A stretch of 64,000 nucleotides of DNA, from NCBI GenBank assembly GCA_902598405.1, contig CACKBQ010000003.1, positions 1 through 64,000 on the forward strand. The letters run 5' to 3'. The translations under genes and the position numbers were made by a program. Origin of the DNA: an uncultured Pelagibacteraceae bacterium (GTDB lineage Bacteria; Pseudomonadota; Alphaproteobacteria; Pelagibacterales; AG-422-B15). The notes under the pieces were generated by a model. It saw only the letters and a list, made by a program, of their open reading frames with translations, had not been told where the DNA came from and ran no database searches. Positions 34,391 through 44,896 of the stretch are shown piece after piece; position 1 is the first letter of the stretch, and each line of letters opens with the position of its first letter.

Positions 34391-34768
34391 TTAATATCCA
34401 ATCATAATTAAAAACCAAAATAGAACAGTGAGCAAAACAGTAAACAAAATTGTAATCCAACCTGTCAATTTGGCAGTATTTAATTCAAGCCCAATACCAA
34501 CGTCCCAGAATAAGTGCCTTAGGCAGTTTAAAAAATAAAACAAATATGAAAACGTAAGACCTATTAATATTGTTCTTATAAAAATATTTTCTGATAAGGA
34601 AATTATAAATTGAAAAGTTTCTTCGCCAGCGCTAATTGAATATAAATATATTATTAATATGATTACACCTAATGATGAAACTATGCCCGTTATTCTATGA
34701 AGAATTGATAGTATTGACGTAATTTGCCATCTATAAACTTGCAAATGTGGTGATAAGGGACTGCTCAT
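34391..34768 (-). CDS. sdhC: Succinate dehydrogenase cytochrome b556 subunit
   Basis: SPLSPHLQVYRWQITSILSILHRITGIV. Confidence 0.93.
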   Translation of the reverse strand: MSSPLSPHLQVYRWQITSILSILHRITGIVSSLGVIILIIYLYSISAGEETFQFIISLSENIFIRTILIGLTFSYLFYFLNCLRHLFWDVGIGLELNTAKLTGWITILFTVLLTVLFWFLIMIGY

Positions 34769-34816
34769 TAGTAATATTTATATATACCAAATTGCCGGTG
34801 ATTAAACGACAGTAAA

Positions 34817-36775
34817 TTATTTTTTTCTTGGAATTAAAGCCCAATAATCAAGACTTAACAAAACGGACGGATCAAAGCGCTTGTTACTATCTTGATGTTG
34901 AAACTGATAAGCCTGTGCATCACCAATTCCATTTGTTCTGATTCGAATAGCACCTAATGATTCTGATACTTCGACTTTATCTAAAATCAGACTCCAAGCA
35001 AAAACAGTTGTTCCAGCAAAACACGGTGATGCGTGAGTTCCACCGTTGATCGCAATAATTTTAAAAGCATTTGAAAGTCCATTAAACGATAAAGCTCTTG
35101 TTAAACTTATAACGTGACCACCATATACAATTCTTTTTCCAAACCTGCCACCTTTTTCAACAAAATGGTTAAAGTGAACTTTTGCATTGTTCTGGTATAA
35201 TTTTGTTGCCATCATATGTTCAGCCTCTTCAACTGTCATACCATCAATATGATTTATTTTTTCGTCAATAGAATAATCCTCATAACAAAGATCAGAGCCT
35301 GAGGCTTTATAATCATATCCTGCACAATCAAAATCATATTTTTTTGCAATTTCTACAACCTCCTCACTTGTAAGCTCTTTATTTAATTCCGGTATAGACG
35401 GTTCTGCTTTATTTAGATTTCTATTTTTTTTTCTAACCATAACCCATCTTTTATAATCAATAACTGGTTCGTCATGCTGGTTAGTGCCTACAGAGTGAAC
35501 ATAGACTACCCCATTTTCTCCACTTGAATTCTCTTTAATGCCAATCACTTCTGAAGTTGAACTAATTGTATCTCCTGGATAAGCTGGCTTTAAAAATTTA
35601 CACTCTGCGTAACCTAAATTGGCAATTGCATTTAAAGAGATATCTGGGACAGTTTTACCAAAAGCTATGTTAAATAAAAGAAAATCGTCAATTGGTGATT
35701 TTTCTAATGAGAGTTTTTTTGCAAACTCATCTGAGCAGTGCAGGGCATACCTTGAACCGTATAAAGCTGTATAAAGTGCACAATCTCCATATGTTATTGT
35801 TCGTGGAGTTGCGTGTATTATTTTTTGTCCTAACTTAAAATTTTCAAAAAAATTACCAACTTTATATTTACTTGAAGAAGTTTGTATAACTTCTGATTGA
35901 TCTAGTTCTGTAACTTTTGAAACAAGCAATTCTGCTTCTATAATTCGTTTTGCATGATTTACGTGTAATTCCTCTATCTGACTGCCTTCAAACGTAATTA
36001 CTCCAACATTTGGGTCCTTTTTTCTTGCATCCTCAAAGGCTGCAACAATTCGTTTTGCTTTGTCTAGTTGTTCAGCCGTAGGGGTAAATATTTTATTGCA
36101 TATTTGTATTTGTCCGGGGTGTATTAAGGTTTTACCATCAAATCCAAGACCATGACTATAGATACACTCTTCTTCAAAGCCATTAGCGTCTCTGATGTCA
36201 TTAAAAACTCCATCAAGTAGTGATAATTTGTAGGCTTTTGTTGCCATCATACATTTCTCAAAACTTGTGACTAATGCAGTTCTTTTCAGTTCTTCCTCTA
36301 TACCCAACTCTGCAGACAAGTCATTGGTTCCCATTACAAAACATTTTAAATATTTTGATGATTTTGCAATATCATACGCGTTTACAATGGATAAAGCTGT
36401 TTCCATCATAACCCAAATTTTAGTTTCTTTATTTTTAAGATATTTTTCAAAAGCTTTAACATCTTTAGCTTCATTTACTTTAGGGATTAATATTGCATCG
36501 GGATTACATTTGTCCAAGACCTTAATATCTATTTTACCATCATCAGTATCCAAAGCATTTACTCTTATCACCTGCTCCTTATTTTTGTTTACACCAGAAT
36601 TTATAATTTCGATAATTGCTGTGCGTGCATCATTTCTGGCATTTGCAGCTACCGAGTCTTCTAAGTCGTAAATAATTGCATCTACATCAAGCGTACTACT
36701 TTTTTTTAATGCTTTTGGATTAGATCCAGGAACATAAAGTACGCTTCTTCTTGGTTTTCTTACATCTTGTCTCAT
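34817..36775 (-). CDS. Two-domain protein: citrate lyase beta/malyl-CoA lyase-like domain fused to MaoC/mesaconyl-CoA hydratase-like domain
   Basis: N-term RRSVLYVPGSNPKALKKSSTLDVDAIIYDLEDSVA (HpcH/HpaI/CitE); C-term 'GNFFENFKLGQKIIHATPRTITYGDCALYTALYGSRYALHCSDEFAKKL' (mesaconyl-CoA hydratase/MaoC). Confidence 0.85.
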   Translation of the reverse strand: MRQDVRKPRRSVLYVPGSNPKALKKSSTLDVDAIIYDLEDSVAANARNDARTAIIEIINSGVNKNKEQVIRVNALDTDDGKIDIKVLDKCNPDAILIPKVNEAKDVKAFEKYLKNKETKIWVMMETALSIVNAYDIAKSSKYLKCFVMGTNDLSAELGIEEELKRTALVTSFEKCMMATKAYKLSLLDGVFNDIRDANGFEEECIYSHGLGFDGKTLIHPGQIQICNKIFTPTAEQLDKAKRIVAAFEDARKKDPNVGVITFEGSQIEELHVNHAKRIIEAELLVSKVTELDQSEVIQTSSSKYKVGNFFENFKLGQKIIHATPRTITYGDCALYTALYGSRYALHCSDEFAKKLSLEKSPIDDFLLFNIAFGKTVPDISLNAIANLGYAECKFLKPAYPGDTISSTSEVIGIKENSSGENGVVYVHSVGTNQHDEPVIDYKRWVMVRKKNRNLNKAEPSIPELNKELTSEEVVEIAKKYDFDCAGYDYKASGSDLCYEDYSIDEKINHIDGMTVEEAEHMMATKLYQNNAKVHFNHFVEKGGRFGKRIVYGGHVISLTRALSFNGLSNAFKIIAINGGTHASPCFAGTTVFAWSLILDKVEVSESLGAIRIRTNGIGDAQAYQFQHQDSNKRFDPSVLLSLDYWALIPRKK

Positions 36776-37788
36776 TTAGATAAATGTTCCTCAATTAGCA
36801 TTTCAGCGATTTGGATTGTATTTAAAGCAGCACCTTTCCTTAAATTATCAGAAACTACCCAAATAGATAATCCATTTTTTGTAGACGTATCCTCTCGAAT
36901 TCGCGATACATACGTGTCATCATTTCCTGCACACTCTTTTGGAGTTACATAACCTCCATCAGCTCTTTCATCAAGTAGTGTGCACCCAGGAGCATTTTTA
37001 ATAGCTTCACGTGCTTCTTCTACTGAAATTTTGTTTTCAAACTCAATATTTACAGCTTCAGAGTGACCAATAAATACAGGAACGCGAACACATGTAGCGC
37101 TAAAGCTGATCTCACTACTTAAAATTTTATGAGTTTCTTGTCTCATTTTTAATTCTTCTTTTGTGTACCCATCATCCATGAATTTATCAATATGAGGTAT
37201 GACATTAAAGGCAATTGGTTTGGTAAACTTAACATTATCTTTAATATCATCAGAGAACATATTTTTTGTTTGCTCAAACAGCTCGTCCATACCAGCCTTA
37301 CCTGCACCCGAAACAGATTGATAAGTTGATACAATAACTTTTTTTATTTTTGAAATTTCGTGCAATGGTTTTAAGGCAACCACCAATTGAATTGTTGAGC
37401 AGTTTGGATTAGCAATTATATTTCTTTTTTTATAATTATTTAGATCACTTGGGTTAACCTCAGGCACAACCAGAGGAATATCTTCTTCCATTCTAAAATG
37501 ACTAGAGTTATCTATAACAATACAGTTTTTTTCTGCAAACTTTGGTGCCCATTCCTTTGAGGTACTAGCTCCTGCTGAGAAGAGTGCCAATTCTACTTTT
37601 GAAGGATCAAACTTTTCAATAGATTCTACAATTAGTTTATCCTCCCCAAATTCAATTTCCATGCCTTCACTTCTACTAGAAGCTACAGGAAATATTTTTG
37701 ACGCATCATATTTTTTTTCAGAGAGAATATTTAACATTTCTCTTCCAACATTTCCTGTGGCACCCACTATAGCAATATTAAAATTCAT
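36772..37788 (-). CDS. asd: Aspartate-semialdehyde dehydrogenase
   Basis: IAIVGATGNVGREML, NPNCSTIQLVVALKPLH. Confidence 0.96.
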   Translation of the reverse strand: MNFNIAIVGATGNVGREMLNILSEKKYDASKIFPVASSRSEGMEIEFGEDKLIVESIEKFDPSKVELALFSAGASTSKEWAPKFAEKNCIVIDNSSHFRMEEDIPLVVPEVNPSDLNNYKKRNIIANPNCSTIQLVVALKPLHEISKIKKVIVSTYQSVSGAGKAGMDELFEQTKNMFSDDIKDNVKFTKPIAFNVIPHIDKFMDDGYTKEELKMRQETHKILSSEISFSATCVRVPVFIGHSEAVNIEFENKISVEEAREAIKNAPGCTLLDERADGGYVTPKECAGNDDTYVSRIREDTSTKNGLSIWVVSDNLRKGAALNTIQIAEMLIEEHLSK

Positions 37789-37791
37789 AAT

Positions 37792-38901
37792 TTAAAAGTT
37801 TTCTTTCAATTGATTTAATATTTGATCACCCATTTCAACTGTTGATAGGTTTTTGTTATCATCACCTATTAAATCCGCAGTTTTAAAGCCATTGGCAAGT
37901 ACATTATTTACAGCCTTATTTATAAGATCTGATTCCTTGTCCATATTGAATGAGTACTTTAAACACATCGCAAAACTAAGAATAGATGCAATTGGGTTTG
38001 CTATTCCTTTGCCAGCTATGTCCGGTGCAGACCCATGAACTGGCTCATATAAAGACTTTCTAAAATTATTACTATCGACTGCACCCAAAGAAGCAGAGGG
38101 CAACATTCCAAGCGAACCCGTGAGCATGGCCGCCTCATCTGACAGAATGTCTCCAAATAAATTATCAGTAACAATAACATCAAACTGTTTAGGGTTTCTA
38201 ACTAATTGCATCGCACAATTATCTGCATACATATGAGATAACTCGACATTAGAATATTCATTTTCGTGCACATAAGAGACTTCTTCCCTCCACAATATTC
38301 CAGACTCCATCACATTTGATTTTTCACATGAAGTAACCCTGTTACCTCTTTTACTTGCAAGTTCAAATGCTATTCGTGCAACTCTTCTAACTTCATCAGT
38401 GCTATAGGATTGAGTGTTAATTCCAATACGATTTCCGTTACCTGTATCTTCAATACCTCTTGGTTCACCAAAATAAATACCACCGGTAAGTTCTCTAACA
38501 ATTAATATATCGAGACCTGATACTAAGTCTGGTTTAAGAGAAGAGGCGTCAACCATTGACTCAAAACATAGAGCAGGCCTTAAGTTTGCAAACAAGTCTA
38601 ATTCTTTTCTAATTCTCAAAAGGCCTTGTTCAGGTTTAAGAGAAAAATCTAAATTATCCCATTTTTCTCCACCCACAGCACCAAGTAAAACTGCGTGAGA
38701 ATTTTTAGCTTTTTCAAGAGTCTCATCAGATAGAGGGGTGCCATAGCGATCATAGGCAGATCCACCAATATCGTCCTCTTCTATCTCAAATTTAACTTTA
38801 CTAAGTTCACCAATACTCTTAGCAACCTTTATGACCTCCTTCATTACTTCAGGCCCTATACCGTCGCCAGGTAAGACTAATAATTTATAAGAATTGCTCA
38901 T
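37792..38901 (-). CDS. leuB: 3-isopropylmalate dehydrogenase
   Basis: [43 protein letters not shown]. Confidence 0.98.
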   Translation of the reverse strand: MSNSYKLLVLPGDGIGPEVMKEVIKVAKSIGELSKVKFEIEEDDIGGSAYDRYGTPLSDETLEKAKNSHAVLLGAVGGEKWDNLDFSLKPEQGLLRIRKELDLFANLRPALCFESMVDASSLKPDLVSGLDILIVRELTGGIYFGEPRGIEDTGNGNRIGINTQSYSTDEVRRVARIAFELASKRGNRVTSCEKSNVMESGILWREEVSYVHENEYSNVELSHMYADNCAMQLVRNPKQFDVIVTDNLFGDILSDEAAMLTGSLGMLPSASLGAVDSNNFRKSLYEPVHGSAPDIAGKGIANPIASILSFAMCLKYSFNMDKESDLINKAVNNVLANGFKTADLIGDDNKNLSTVEMGDQILNQLKENF

Positions 38902-39524
38902 TTTATTTGTTGGCTATACAACCAGGGTGTTGTTGACTTTTGCTTATTTTCAAAATCAGAAATATGATTAACTTTAGCTAGTGTCAATCCAATATCATCT
39001 AAACCCTCTAATAGGCTAGTTTTTTTGGCTTTATCAAGTTCAAAACTTACCTCATGATTTATATTTTTATCAAAATAAGAAATCTTCTGATTTTCTAAAT
39101 CAATTGTAAAACTAAGACTGTTTTCCGCTGCTTTTTGTAATTTAGTTACTTCAGACTCATCTAATTTGATTGGAAGAATACCATTCTTGAAACAATTATT
39201 ATAAAAGATATCCGCAAAGCTCGAAGCGATGATGCATTTAATACCATAATCTAAGATTGACCAAGGAGCATGTTCACGAGATGACCCACAGCCAAAATTT
39301 TTACCAGTAATCAAAATTTGAGAGTCTTTATATTTATCTTGATTAAGGACAAACGAATCTATGGGTGCATCTTTTTCATCATATCTTAATTCATAAAATA
39401 AATTTTTACCTAAACCTGTTCGCTTAATTGTTTTGAGAAATTGTTTTGGAATGATCATATCAGTATCAACATTCACCATTGGTAAAGGAATTGCATTACT
39501 TTCTATTTTTTTAAATTTTTCCAT
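38898..39524 (-). CDS. leuD: 3-isopropylmalate dehydratase small subunit
   Basis: [29 protein letters not shown]. Confidence 0.98.
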   Translation of the reverse strand: MEKFKKIESNAIPLPMVNVDTDMIIPKQFLKTIKRTGLGKNLFYELRYDEKDAPIDSFVLNQDKYKDSQILITGKNFGCGSSREHAPWSILDYGIKCIIASSFADIFYNNCFKNGILPIKLDESEVTKLQKAAENSLSFTIDLENQKISYFDKNINHEVSFELDKAKKTSLLEGLDDIGLTLAKVNHISDFENKQKSTTPWLYSQQIK

Positions 39525-40927
39525 TATATCTCTCTACAGTCTGATAGTTTTCCATTGATAGCCGCGGCAGCAGCCATAGCTGGACTCATTAAATGAGTAC
39601 GACCTCCTCTTCCTTGCCTACCTTCAAAGTTTCTGTTTGAAGTGGAAGCGCATCTTTCTTGAGGTTTAAGTTTATCAGCATTCATTGCAAGACACATTGA
39701 ACATCCGGGCTCTCTCCATTCAAAGCCTGACTCAATAAATATTTTATCCAAACCCTCCTCTTCTGCCTGCTGTTTAACTAAACCGGACCCAGGAACGATT
39801 ATTGCATTTACATGGTCCGCAACTTTTCTATCCTTTGCAATTTTGGATGCAGCTCTCAAGTCTTCAATCCGTCCATTAGTGCATGAACCAATAAATACCT
39901 TATCTACTTTCACCTCTTTAAGTGGTGTGTTCGGAACAAGACCCATGTATTCCAAAGCTCTAATCATTGATTTTTTCTTCGTCTCATCGCTTTCGTCCTC
40001 AGGGTTTGGAACCAATCCATCAATCGAAACGACATCCTCAGGACTTGTGCCCCATGTGACTTGCGGAATGATATCGCTTGCATCAATATTTACTGTTTTG
40101 TCATAAGCAGCACCTTCATCAGAAGCTAGCGATAACCAATAATCTGATGCTGATTGATATTCATTTTCTGCTGGAGAAAATGGTCTACCCTTTAAGTATT
40201 CAATTGTTTTTTCATCAGGACTGATTAAACCAGCTCTTGCTCCCGCTTCAATTGACATGTTACAGACAGTCATTCTTCCCTCCATTGTTAGGGATTTGAT
40301 CGCATCACCTGTGTATTCAATAACATATCCAGTACCTCCAGCAGTTCCAATTGTTTGAATAATCTTTAAAACAATATCTTTTGCTGTGACACCCAGTGGC
40401 AGTTCACCTTGTATATTAATTTGCATATTCTTAGCTTTAGTTTGTACCAATGTTTGAGTTGCAAGAACATGTTCTACTTCAGAAGTTCCAATTCCCCATG
40501 CAAGAGCACCGAAGGCACCGTGTGTTGACGTATGGCTATCACCACAAACGATAGTCATTCCTGGTTGTGTGAAACCTTGCTCCGGTCCGATAATATGAAC
40601 TATGCCCTGTCTTTTATCAGACATAGAAAGAAAAGTAATTCCGTGCTCTTTACAATTCTCTTCAAGAGTATCTACCTGTAACTTAGACTCTGGATCTGAT
40701 ATTCCCTCATCTCTATTTGTTGTAGGAATATTGTGATCAGCAGTGGCTAATGTGAAATTAGGTTTTCTAACTGATCTGTTTGCAATTTTTAGTCCCTCAA
40801 ATGCTTGGGGACTTGTAACTTCATGGACAAGATGTCTGTCAATATAAATGATTGATGTTCCATCTTCATTTTCTGAAACTAAATGATCATTCCATATTTT
40901 ATCATATAATGTCTTTGGAGTACTCAT
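39524..40927 (-). CDS. leuC: 3-isopropylmalate dehydratase large subunit
   Basis: [40 protein letters not shown]. Confidence 0.98.
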   Translation of the reverse strand: MSTPKTLYDKIWNDHLVSENEDGTSIIYIDRHLVHEVTSPQAFEGLKIANRSVRKPNFTLATADHNIPTTNRDEGISDPESKLQVDTLEENCKEHGITFLSMSDKRQGIVHIIGPEQGFTQPGMTIVCGDSHTSTHGAFGALAWGIGTSEVEHVLATQTLVQTKAKNMQINIQGELPLGVTAKDIVLKIIQTIGTAGGTGYVIEYTGDAIKSLTMEGRMTVCNMSIEAGARAGLISPDEKTIEYLKGRPFSPAENEYQSASDYWLSLASDEGAAYDKTVNIDASDIIPQVTWGTSPEDVVSIDGLVPNPEDESDETKKKSMIRALEYMGLVPNTPLKEVKVDKVFIGSCTNGRIEDLRAASKIAKDRKVADHVNAIIVPGSGLVKQQAEEEGLDKIFIESGFEWREPGCSMCLAMNADKLKPQERCASTSNRNFEGRQGRGGRTHLMSPAMAAAAAINGKLSDCREI

Positions 40928-40966
40928 AAATAACTTTGATTAACAAAAAAAACGAGAAAGAAGTAA

Positions 40967-41551
40967 TTATTCTTTTGTTGTTTCTGATTCTTCTGAACTT
41001 TCAGCATTATCTTCAGGAACTTGTTCTTGAGCAATCTCATCAACTTCAGAGTTTGTTTTTTCCTCAGCTTGAGAAGCATCAGCTGCAACTTCAACACTCT
41101 CATCTTGAGCAGGCTCATCAGAAGCAATAATTTCTTCTTCTACAACTTCTTCACTCTCATCAATATATAAACTAGCAAGATCTGGTTGCTTCTTTCGGAT
41201 TCTCTCAACGATTCTTGCTTTCTTACCGGTTAGATCTCTAAGATAGTAAAGCTTAGCTCTTCTGACTTGTCCACTTCTTACAATCGAGATGGAGTCAATA
41301 GACGGACTAAAGATTGGAAATACTCTTTCTACGCCCTCACCGAAAGAAATTTTTCTAACTGTAAATGAAGAACTTAGACCTCTATTTTTCTTTCTGATAC
41401 AAACGCCCTCGAATGCCTGTATTCTCTCACGCGTACCCTCACGTACCTTGACATTCACTCTTACTGTATCTCCTGGATGGAATTGTGGTATTTTCTTACC
41501 TTTGACTAGTGACTTTATCTGGTCTTTTTCGAATTGTTCTATGATGTTCAT
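40967..41551 (-). CDS. rplS: 50S ribosomal protein bL19 with long acidic C-terminal extension
   Basis: [52 protein letters not shown]; Glu/Asp/Ser-rich tail of about 65-70 aa. Confidence 0.97.
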   Translation of the reverse strand: MNIIEQFEKDQIKSLVKGKKIPQFHPGDTVRVNVKVREGTRERIQAFEGVCIRKKNRGLSSSFTVRKISFGEGVERVFPIFSPSIDSISIVRSGQVRRAKLYYLRDLTGKKARIVERIRKKQPDLASLYIDESEEVVEEEIIASDEPAQDESVEVAADASQAEEKTNSEVDEIAQEQVPEDNAESSEESETTKE

Positions 41552-41578
41552 GGTAGCCTCGCACCGTGTTTTAATACT

Positions 41579-42295
41579 TTATTTCTTCCTTGTCTTGCTT
41601 TTTTTGTAGTTTTTCCATAAATCTGGCCTAACTTTCTGTGTCAGTTTTTCAGATTGTTTTAAGCGCCACTCACTAATATTTCTGTGATTTCCAGAGAGCA
41701 ATATGTCTGGAATTGTCAAATTTTTCCATTTTTTAGGCCTTGTATACTGAGGGTATTCAAGAAGGTCTTTTGAGAAGGTCTCTGAACTGGCAGACTTCAT
41801 GTCACCAAGTGTTCCTGGCAACAGTCTCACTATTGACTCTACTAAAACCTGGGAAGCTATTTCACCACCCGCCAGTATATAGTCTCCAATACTTATTTCC
41901 TCAATAGGATAGAAATCGAGTATACGTTGATCAATGCCTTCATATCTACCACAAAGAATATTAATTCCTTTCATCTTTGAAAAATTAATAACTTTACTTT
42001 GAGTTAAAGGAGTACCGCGAGGACTTAAATATATCATTGGATAACTATCTTTAGATTTTATATTCTTGTAACAAGCATCAACAGATTTCCCAATTACATC
42101 TGCTTTTAAAACCATACCAGGACCGCCACCAGCTGTGGTATCATCTACTTTTTTGTAATTACCTTTTGAATATTTTCTCGGATCAATTGTTTTTAATGAC
42201 CATATTTTTTTCTTTAATGCCTTACCCACGACTCCTGTGTTTAAAAGTCCAGGAAAACTATTTGGGAAAAGTGTGATAATTTTTACTCGATACAT
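41579..42295 (-). CDS. trmD: tRNA (guanine37-N1)-methyltransferase
   Basis: VKIITLFPNSFPGLL, DDTTAGGGPGMVLK, LCGRYEGIDQRI. Confidence 0.98.
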   Translation of the reverse strand: MYRVKIITLFPNSFPGLLNTGVVGKALKKKIWSLKTIDPRKYSKGNYKKVDDTTAGGGPGMVLKADVIGKSVDACYKNIKSKDSYPMIYLSPRGTPLTQSKVINFSKMKGINILCGRYEGIDQRILDFYPIEEISIGDYILAGGEIASQVLVESIVRLLPGTLGDMKSASSETFSKDLLEYPQYTRPKKWKNLTIPDILLSGNHRNISEWRLKQSEKLTQKVRPDLWKNYKKSKTRKK

Positions 42296-42297
42296 TG

Positions 42298-42804
42298 CTA
42301 GCCTATATAGTCATTGATATTTTTTGTAATAATAATTTTTTTTATAAGATCAATTTTTTTTATTGTGTTTTCACTTATTGGAATAAAGTGGTCTTTAGCA
42401 TTTTTTTTTCTTATTTCTAGTAAATCCGATGAACCGTAATTCTGAACAGATATTACTTTTCCAATACTTTTTCCATCATTAGTTTTTACAATTAAATTAA
42501 TTAATTGATGATAATAGTATTGGTTTAATTTTTTTATAACTGGTAAATACGATTGATCGATTTCTATTGTAAGCCCTACAATTTTTTCAGCCAACTCCCT
42601 TGTTTTAATTTGTTCACAACTAGCAATAAAACCAGTTTTTAACTCTTTCAATTTTTTAAGAGTGATATTTGAATATTTTTTCCCAAGTCTACAGGGGCCA
42701 TATCTAAATACATCGTCTGGCGTTTCTGTATATGATGTAATCTTGAAATGACCCTTTAAACCGTGAACTGCTCTTACTTCTCCAATAACTATCAATTGGG
42801 ACAT
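42298..42804 (-). CDS. rimM: Ribosome maturation factor RimM
   Basis: IVIGEVRAVHGLKGHFKITSYTETP; between rpsP and trmD. Confidence 0.95.
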   Translation of the reverse strand: MSQLIVIGEVRAVHGLKGHFKITSYTETPDDVFRYGPCRLGKKYSNITLKKLKELKTGFIASCEQIKTRELAEKIVGLTIEIDQSYLPVIKKLNQYYYHQLINLIVKTNDGKSIGKVISVQNYGSSDLLEIRKKNAKDHFIPISENTIKKIDLIKKIIITKNINDYIG

Positions 42805-42815
42805 AATTAATAAGC

Positions 42816-43289
42816 TTAGTCTTTTTTCTCCTCTTCTGCTGGAGCTTCCTCTGCTGAAGTCTCTTCTGCTGGAGCTTCATCAGTTTTTGCCTCTGCTGCT
42901 GGAGCTTCCTCTGCTGGAGTCTCTTCTGCTGGAGCTTCAGGTGTAGGCTGATTCTTTGCTTCCTCAGCTGCAGCTAATCTTTCTTGTGCTTTCTTTTTTG
43001 GCTGAGCTTTTTTAGGATTGTTGCCTTGTGCTGGCATTGGTATTACGCCGGCTTCTCCCAAAAATCTTGCAACCTTATCTGTTGGTTTTGCTCCTTTAGA
43101 AATCCACTCTTTTATTGACTCTAAGTTTAGTTGGATCCTATCCTTATTATCTTTTTGTAAAAGAGGATTGTACAATCCTACCTTTTCAATAAATCTACCA
43201 TCTCGCGGACTTCTTGAATCTGCAACTACAACTCTGTATACAGGCCTTTTTTTTGAGCCTGCTCTCGATAGTCTTATTTTTAACGCCAT
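42816..43289 (-). CDS. rpsP: 30S ribosomal protein bS16 with repetitive Ala/Glu/Pro tail
   Basis: [43 protein letters not shown]. Confidence 0.98.
   Translation of the reverse strand: MALKIRLSRAGSKKRPVYRVVVADSRSPRDGRFIEKVGLYNPLLQKDNKDRIQLNLESIKEWISKGAKPTDKVARFLGEAGVIPMPAQGNNPKKAQPKKKAQERLAAAEEAKNQPTPEAPAEETPAEEAPAAEAKTDEAPAEETSAEEAPAEEEKKD
42831..42950. repeat. Four tandem 30-bp repeat units within the rpsP 3' end
   Basis: Units 42831-42860, 42861-42890, 42891-42920, 42921-42950 all begin CTC(T)TCTGCTGGAGCTTC or a close variant; units 1/3 and 2/4 are most alike (60-bp higher order). Confidence 0.85.
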
Positions 43290-43315
43290 TTTATTCTCCT
43301 TTTATTTGTTAATAA

Positions 43316-44698
43316 TTAAAATTTATTTTTAAAAAAATCACTCGGCATACCACTTCCAAGTTGGCCTGCCAACATATTTGGATCAATTGATCCTCCCCCT
43401 TTTCTAGATAACTTCTTCATCATGTCTGACATCTTTCTATGTTGTTTTAGAATTTTATTTATTTCAGATACTGAAGTCCCTGACCCTGCCGCTATTCTTT
43501 TTTTTCTTGATCCATTAATTATCTTTGGCTTGCTTCGCTCGTATTTTGTCATTGAGAGAATAATTGCTTCTTGTTGAGCAATTGAATTGTCAGGATTACT
43601 ATTTTGTGGGATCTTATCGCTCAGATTACTTAGTCCAGGAATAAATTTCATCATACCCGAAATGCCACCCATTTTTTTCATCTGTCTGATTTGACTAAGC
43701 AAATCGTCGAGGTCAAATTCTCCTTTTTGTAATTTTTTGGCCATTTCTTCAGCATCCTCTTGAGCAACAGTTTCAGCAGCTTTTTCAACTAAGGTTACAA
43801 TATCTCCCATTCCAAGAATACGATTGGCAATTCGCTCTGGGTGAAATTTTTCAAGGTCATCGACTTGCTCCCCAACTCCCATAAATTTAATTGGACAATC
43901 AGTAATGTACTTCATGCTTAATGCGGCCCCACCCCGAGCATCACCATCAATCCTAGTAAGAATAGAGCCAGTAATATTGATTGCTTTTGCAAAATCGCTT
44001 GCAACATTCACTGCCTCCTGGCCAGTTAGGCTGTCTAAAACAAGTATCGTTTCTAGAGGGTTAATTTCTTTTTCCAGCAAACTCAATTCGCTCATTAGCC
44101 CTTCTTCAACATTCATTCTCCCCGCTGTATCATATAAAACACAATCAATTTCCTGTAATTCAGCAAATTGTTTTGCTCTTGATACAATATCAAGAGGCAT
44201 TTGATTTTCGAGTTTAGGTAAAATTGTTACATCAATTAACTCAGAAAGTTTTTTTAGCTGATCAAAGGCAGCTGGTCTTGTGGTGTCTAATGAAACAAAT
44301 AAAATCTTCTTATCGTAATTACTTTTGAGATAATTACCGATTTTACCAACAGTCGTTGTCTTGCCAGAACCTTGAAGTCCTGCAAATAAATAAGATGAAA
44401 CTTGATTATCGTTTATTTGGAATTCTGGTGAAGCTGACCCTAAAATTTGAATTAATTGATCATTCACAATTTTTGTTATCATTTGCGCGGGCGTTATTGA
44501 TCTAATAATTTCCTTTCCGATTGCCTCTTTTTTGACATCCTCTATGAATTTTTTTGCAATTGGCAATGCAACATCAGCTTCAAGAAGAGCTCTTCGAATA
44601 TCTCTCATTGCACTATCGAGAGAGGCCTCATCAATAGAACCTGTCTTTTTTAAACTCTTAAATATTTCCTCAAACCGATTATTAAGGTTTTCAAACAA
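43316..44698 (-). CDS. ffh: Signal recognition particle protein Ffh
   Basis: FAGLQGSGKTTTVGKIGNYL, DTAGR, TRIDGDARGGAALS; TTG start with AAGGAGA upstream. Confidence 0.97.
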   Translation of the reverse strand: MFENLNNRFEEIFKSLKKTGSIDEASLDSAMRDIRRALLEADVALPIAKKFIEDVKKEAIGKEIIRSITPAQMITKIVNDQLIQILGSASPEFQINDNQVSSYLFAGLQGSGKTTTVGKIGNYLKSNYDKKILFVSLDTTRPAAFDQLKKLSELIDVTILPKLENQMPLDIVSRAKQFAELQEIDCVLYDTAGRMNVEEGLMSELSLLEKEINPLETILVLDSLTGQEAVNVASDFAKAINITGSILTRIDGDARGGAALSMKYITDCPIKFMGVGEQVDDLEKFHPERIANRILGMGDIVTLVEKAAETVAQEDAEEMAKKLQKGEFDLDDLLSQIRQMKKMGGISGMMKFIPGLSNLSDKIPQNSNPDNSIAQQEAIILSMTKYERSKPKIINGSRKKRIAAGSGTSVSEINKILKQHRKMSDMMKKLSRKGGGSIDPNMLAGQLGSGMPSDFFKNKF

Positions 44699-44716
44699 AA
44701 TAAACTCTCCTTCAGC

Positions 44717-44812
44717 AGGTAGTGCACCAATGGGCGAAACTCGCTGACTGGTGTCGATACCTTTATTTATGGCACCGCAGAAATAATATTTCTGACGGAA
44801 AACGTGAGTTTT
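44717..44812. promoter_or_regulatory. Hairpin-dense ffh/dapF divergent leader (candidate cis-regulatory RNA and/or operator)
   Basis: Stacked stem 44717-44762 (AGGTA/TACCT, CACCA/TGGTG, GCGA/TCGC), 17-nt inverted repeat CAGAAATAATATTTCTG 44778-44794, hairpin AAAAC-GTGA-GTTTT 44799-44812. Confidence 0.35.
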
Positions 44813-44896
44813 TTATTACTTCAGTAAGTTAATGTCAAGATTCATTTAATTTCTTATTTACTGGAAAAATCAAAATTGGCTCAATATAAAGTGTTT

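Noticed and set aside
34389-34460. N-terminal 24 aa of the tracked sdhD ORF
   Set aside because: Overlaps the sdhC 3' end; the internal ATG at 34388 gives a normal SdhD N-terminus directly after the sdhC stop.
40924-41130. Leu/Lys-rich ORF 40924..41127 (-) and Gln/His/Leu-rich ORF 40936..41130 (+)
   Set aside because: Both are out-of-frame readings of the low-complexity acidic tail of rplS.
42831-42950. Repeat array considered as CRISPR
   Set aside because: Contiguous 30-bp degenerate repeats with no spacers, in frame with rpsP and encoding a 10-aa peptide repeat.
44699-44896. SRP RNA (ffs) next to ffh
   Set aside because: No GGAA tetraloop with the conserved symmetric loop (GGAAGCAGCC-type core) on either strand; reported only as an unassigned structured leader.
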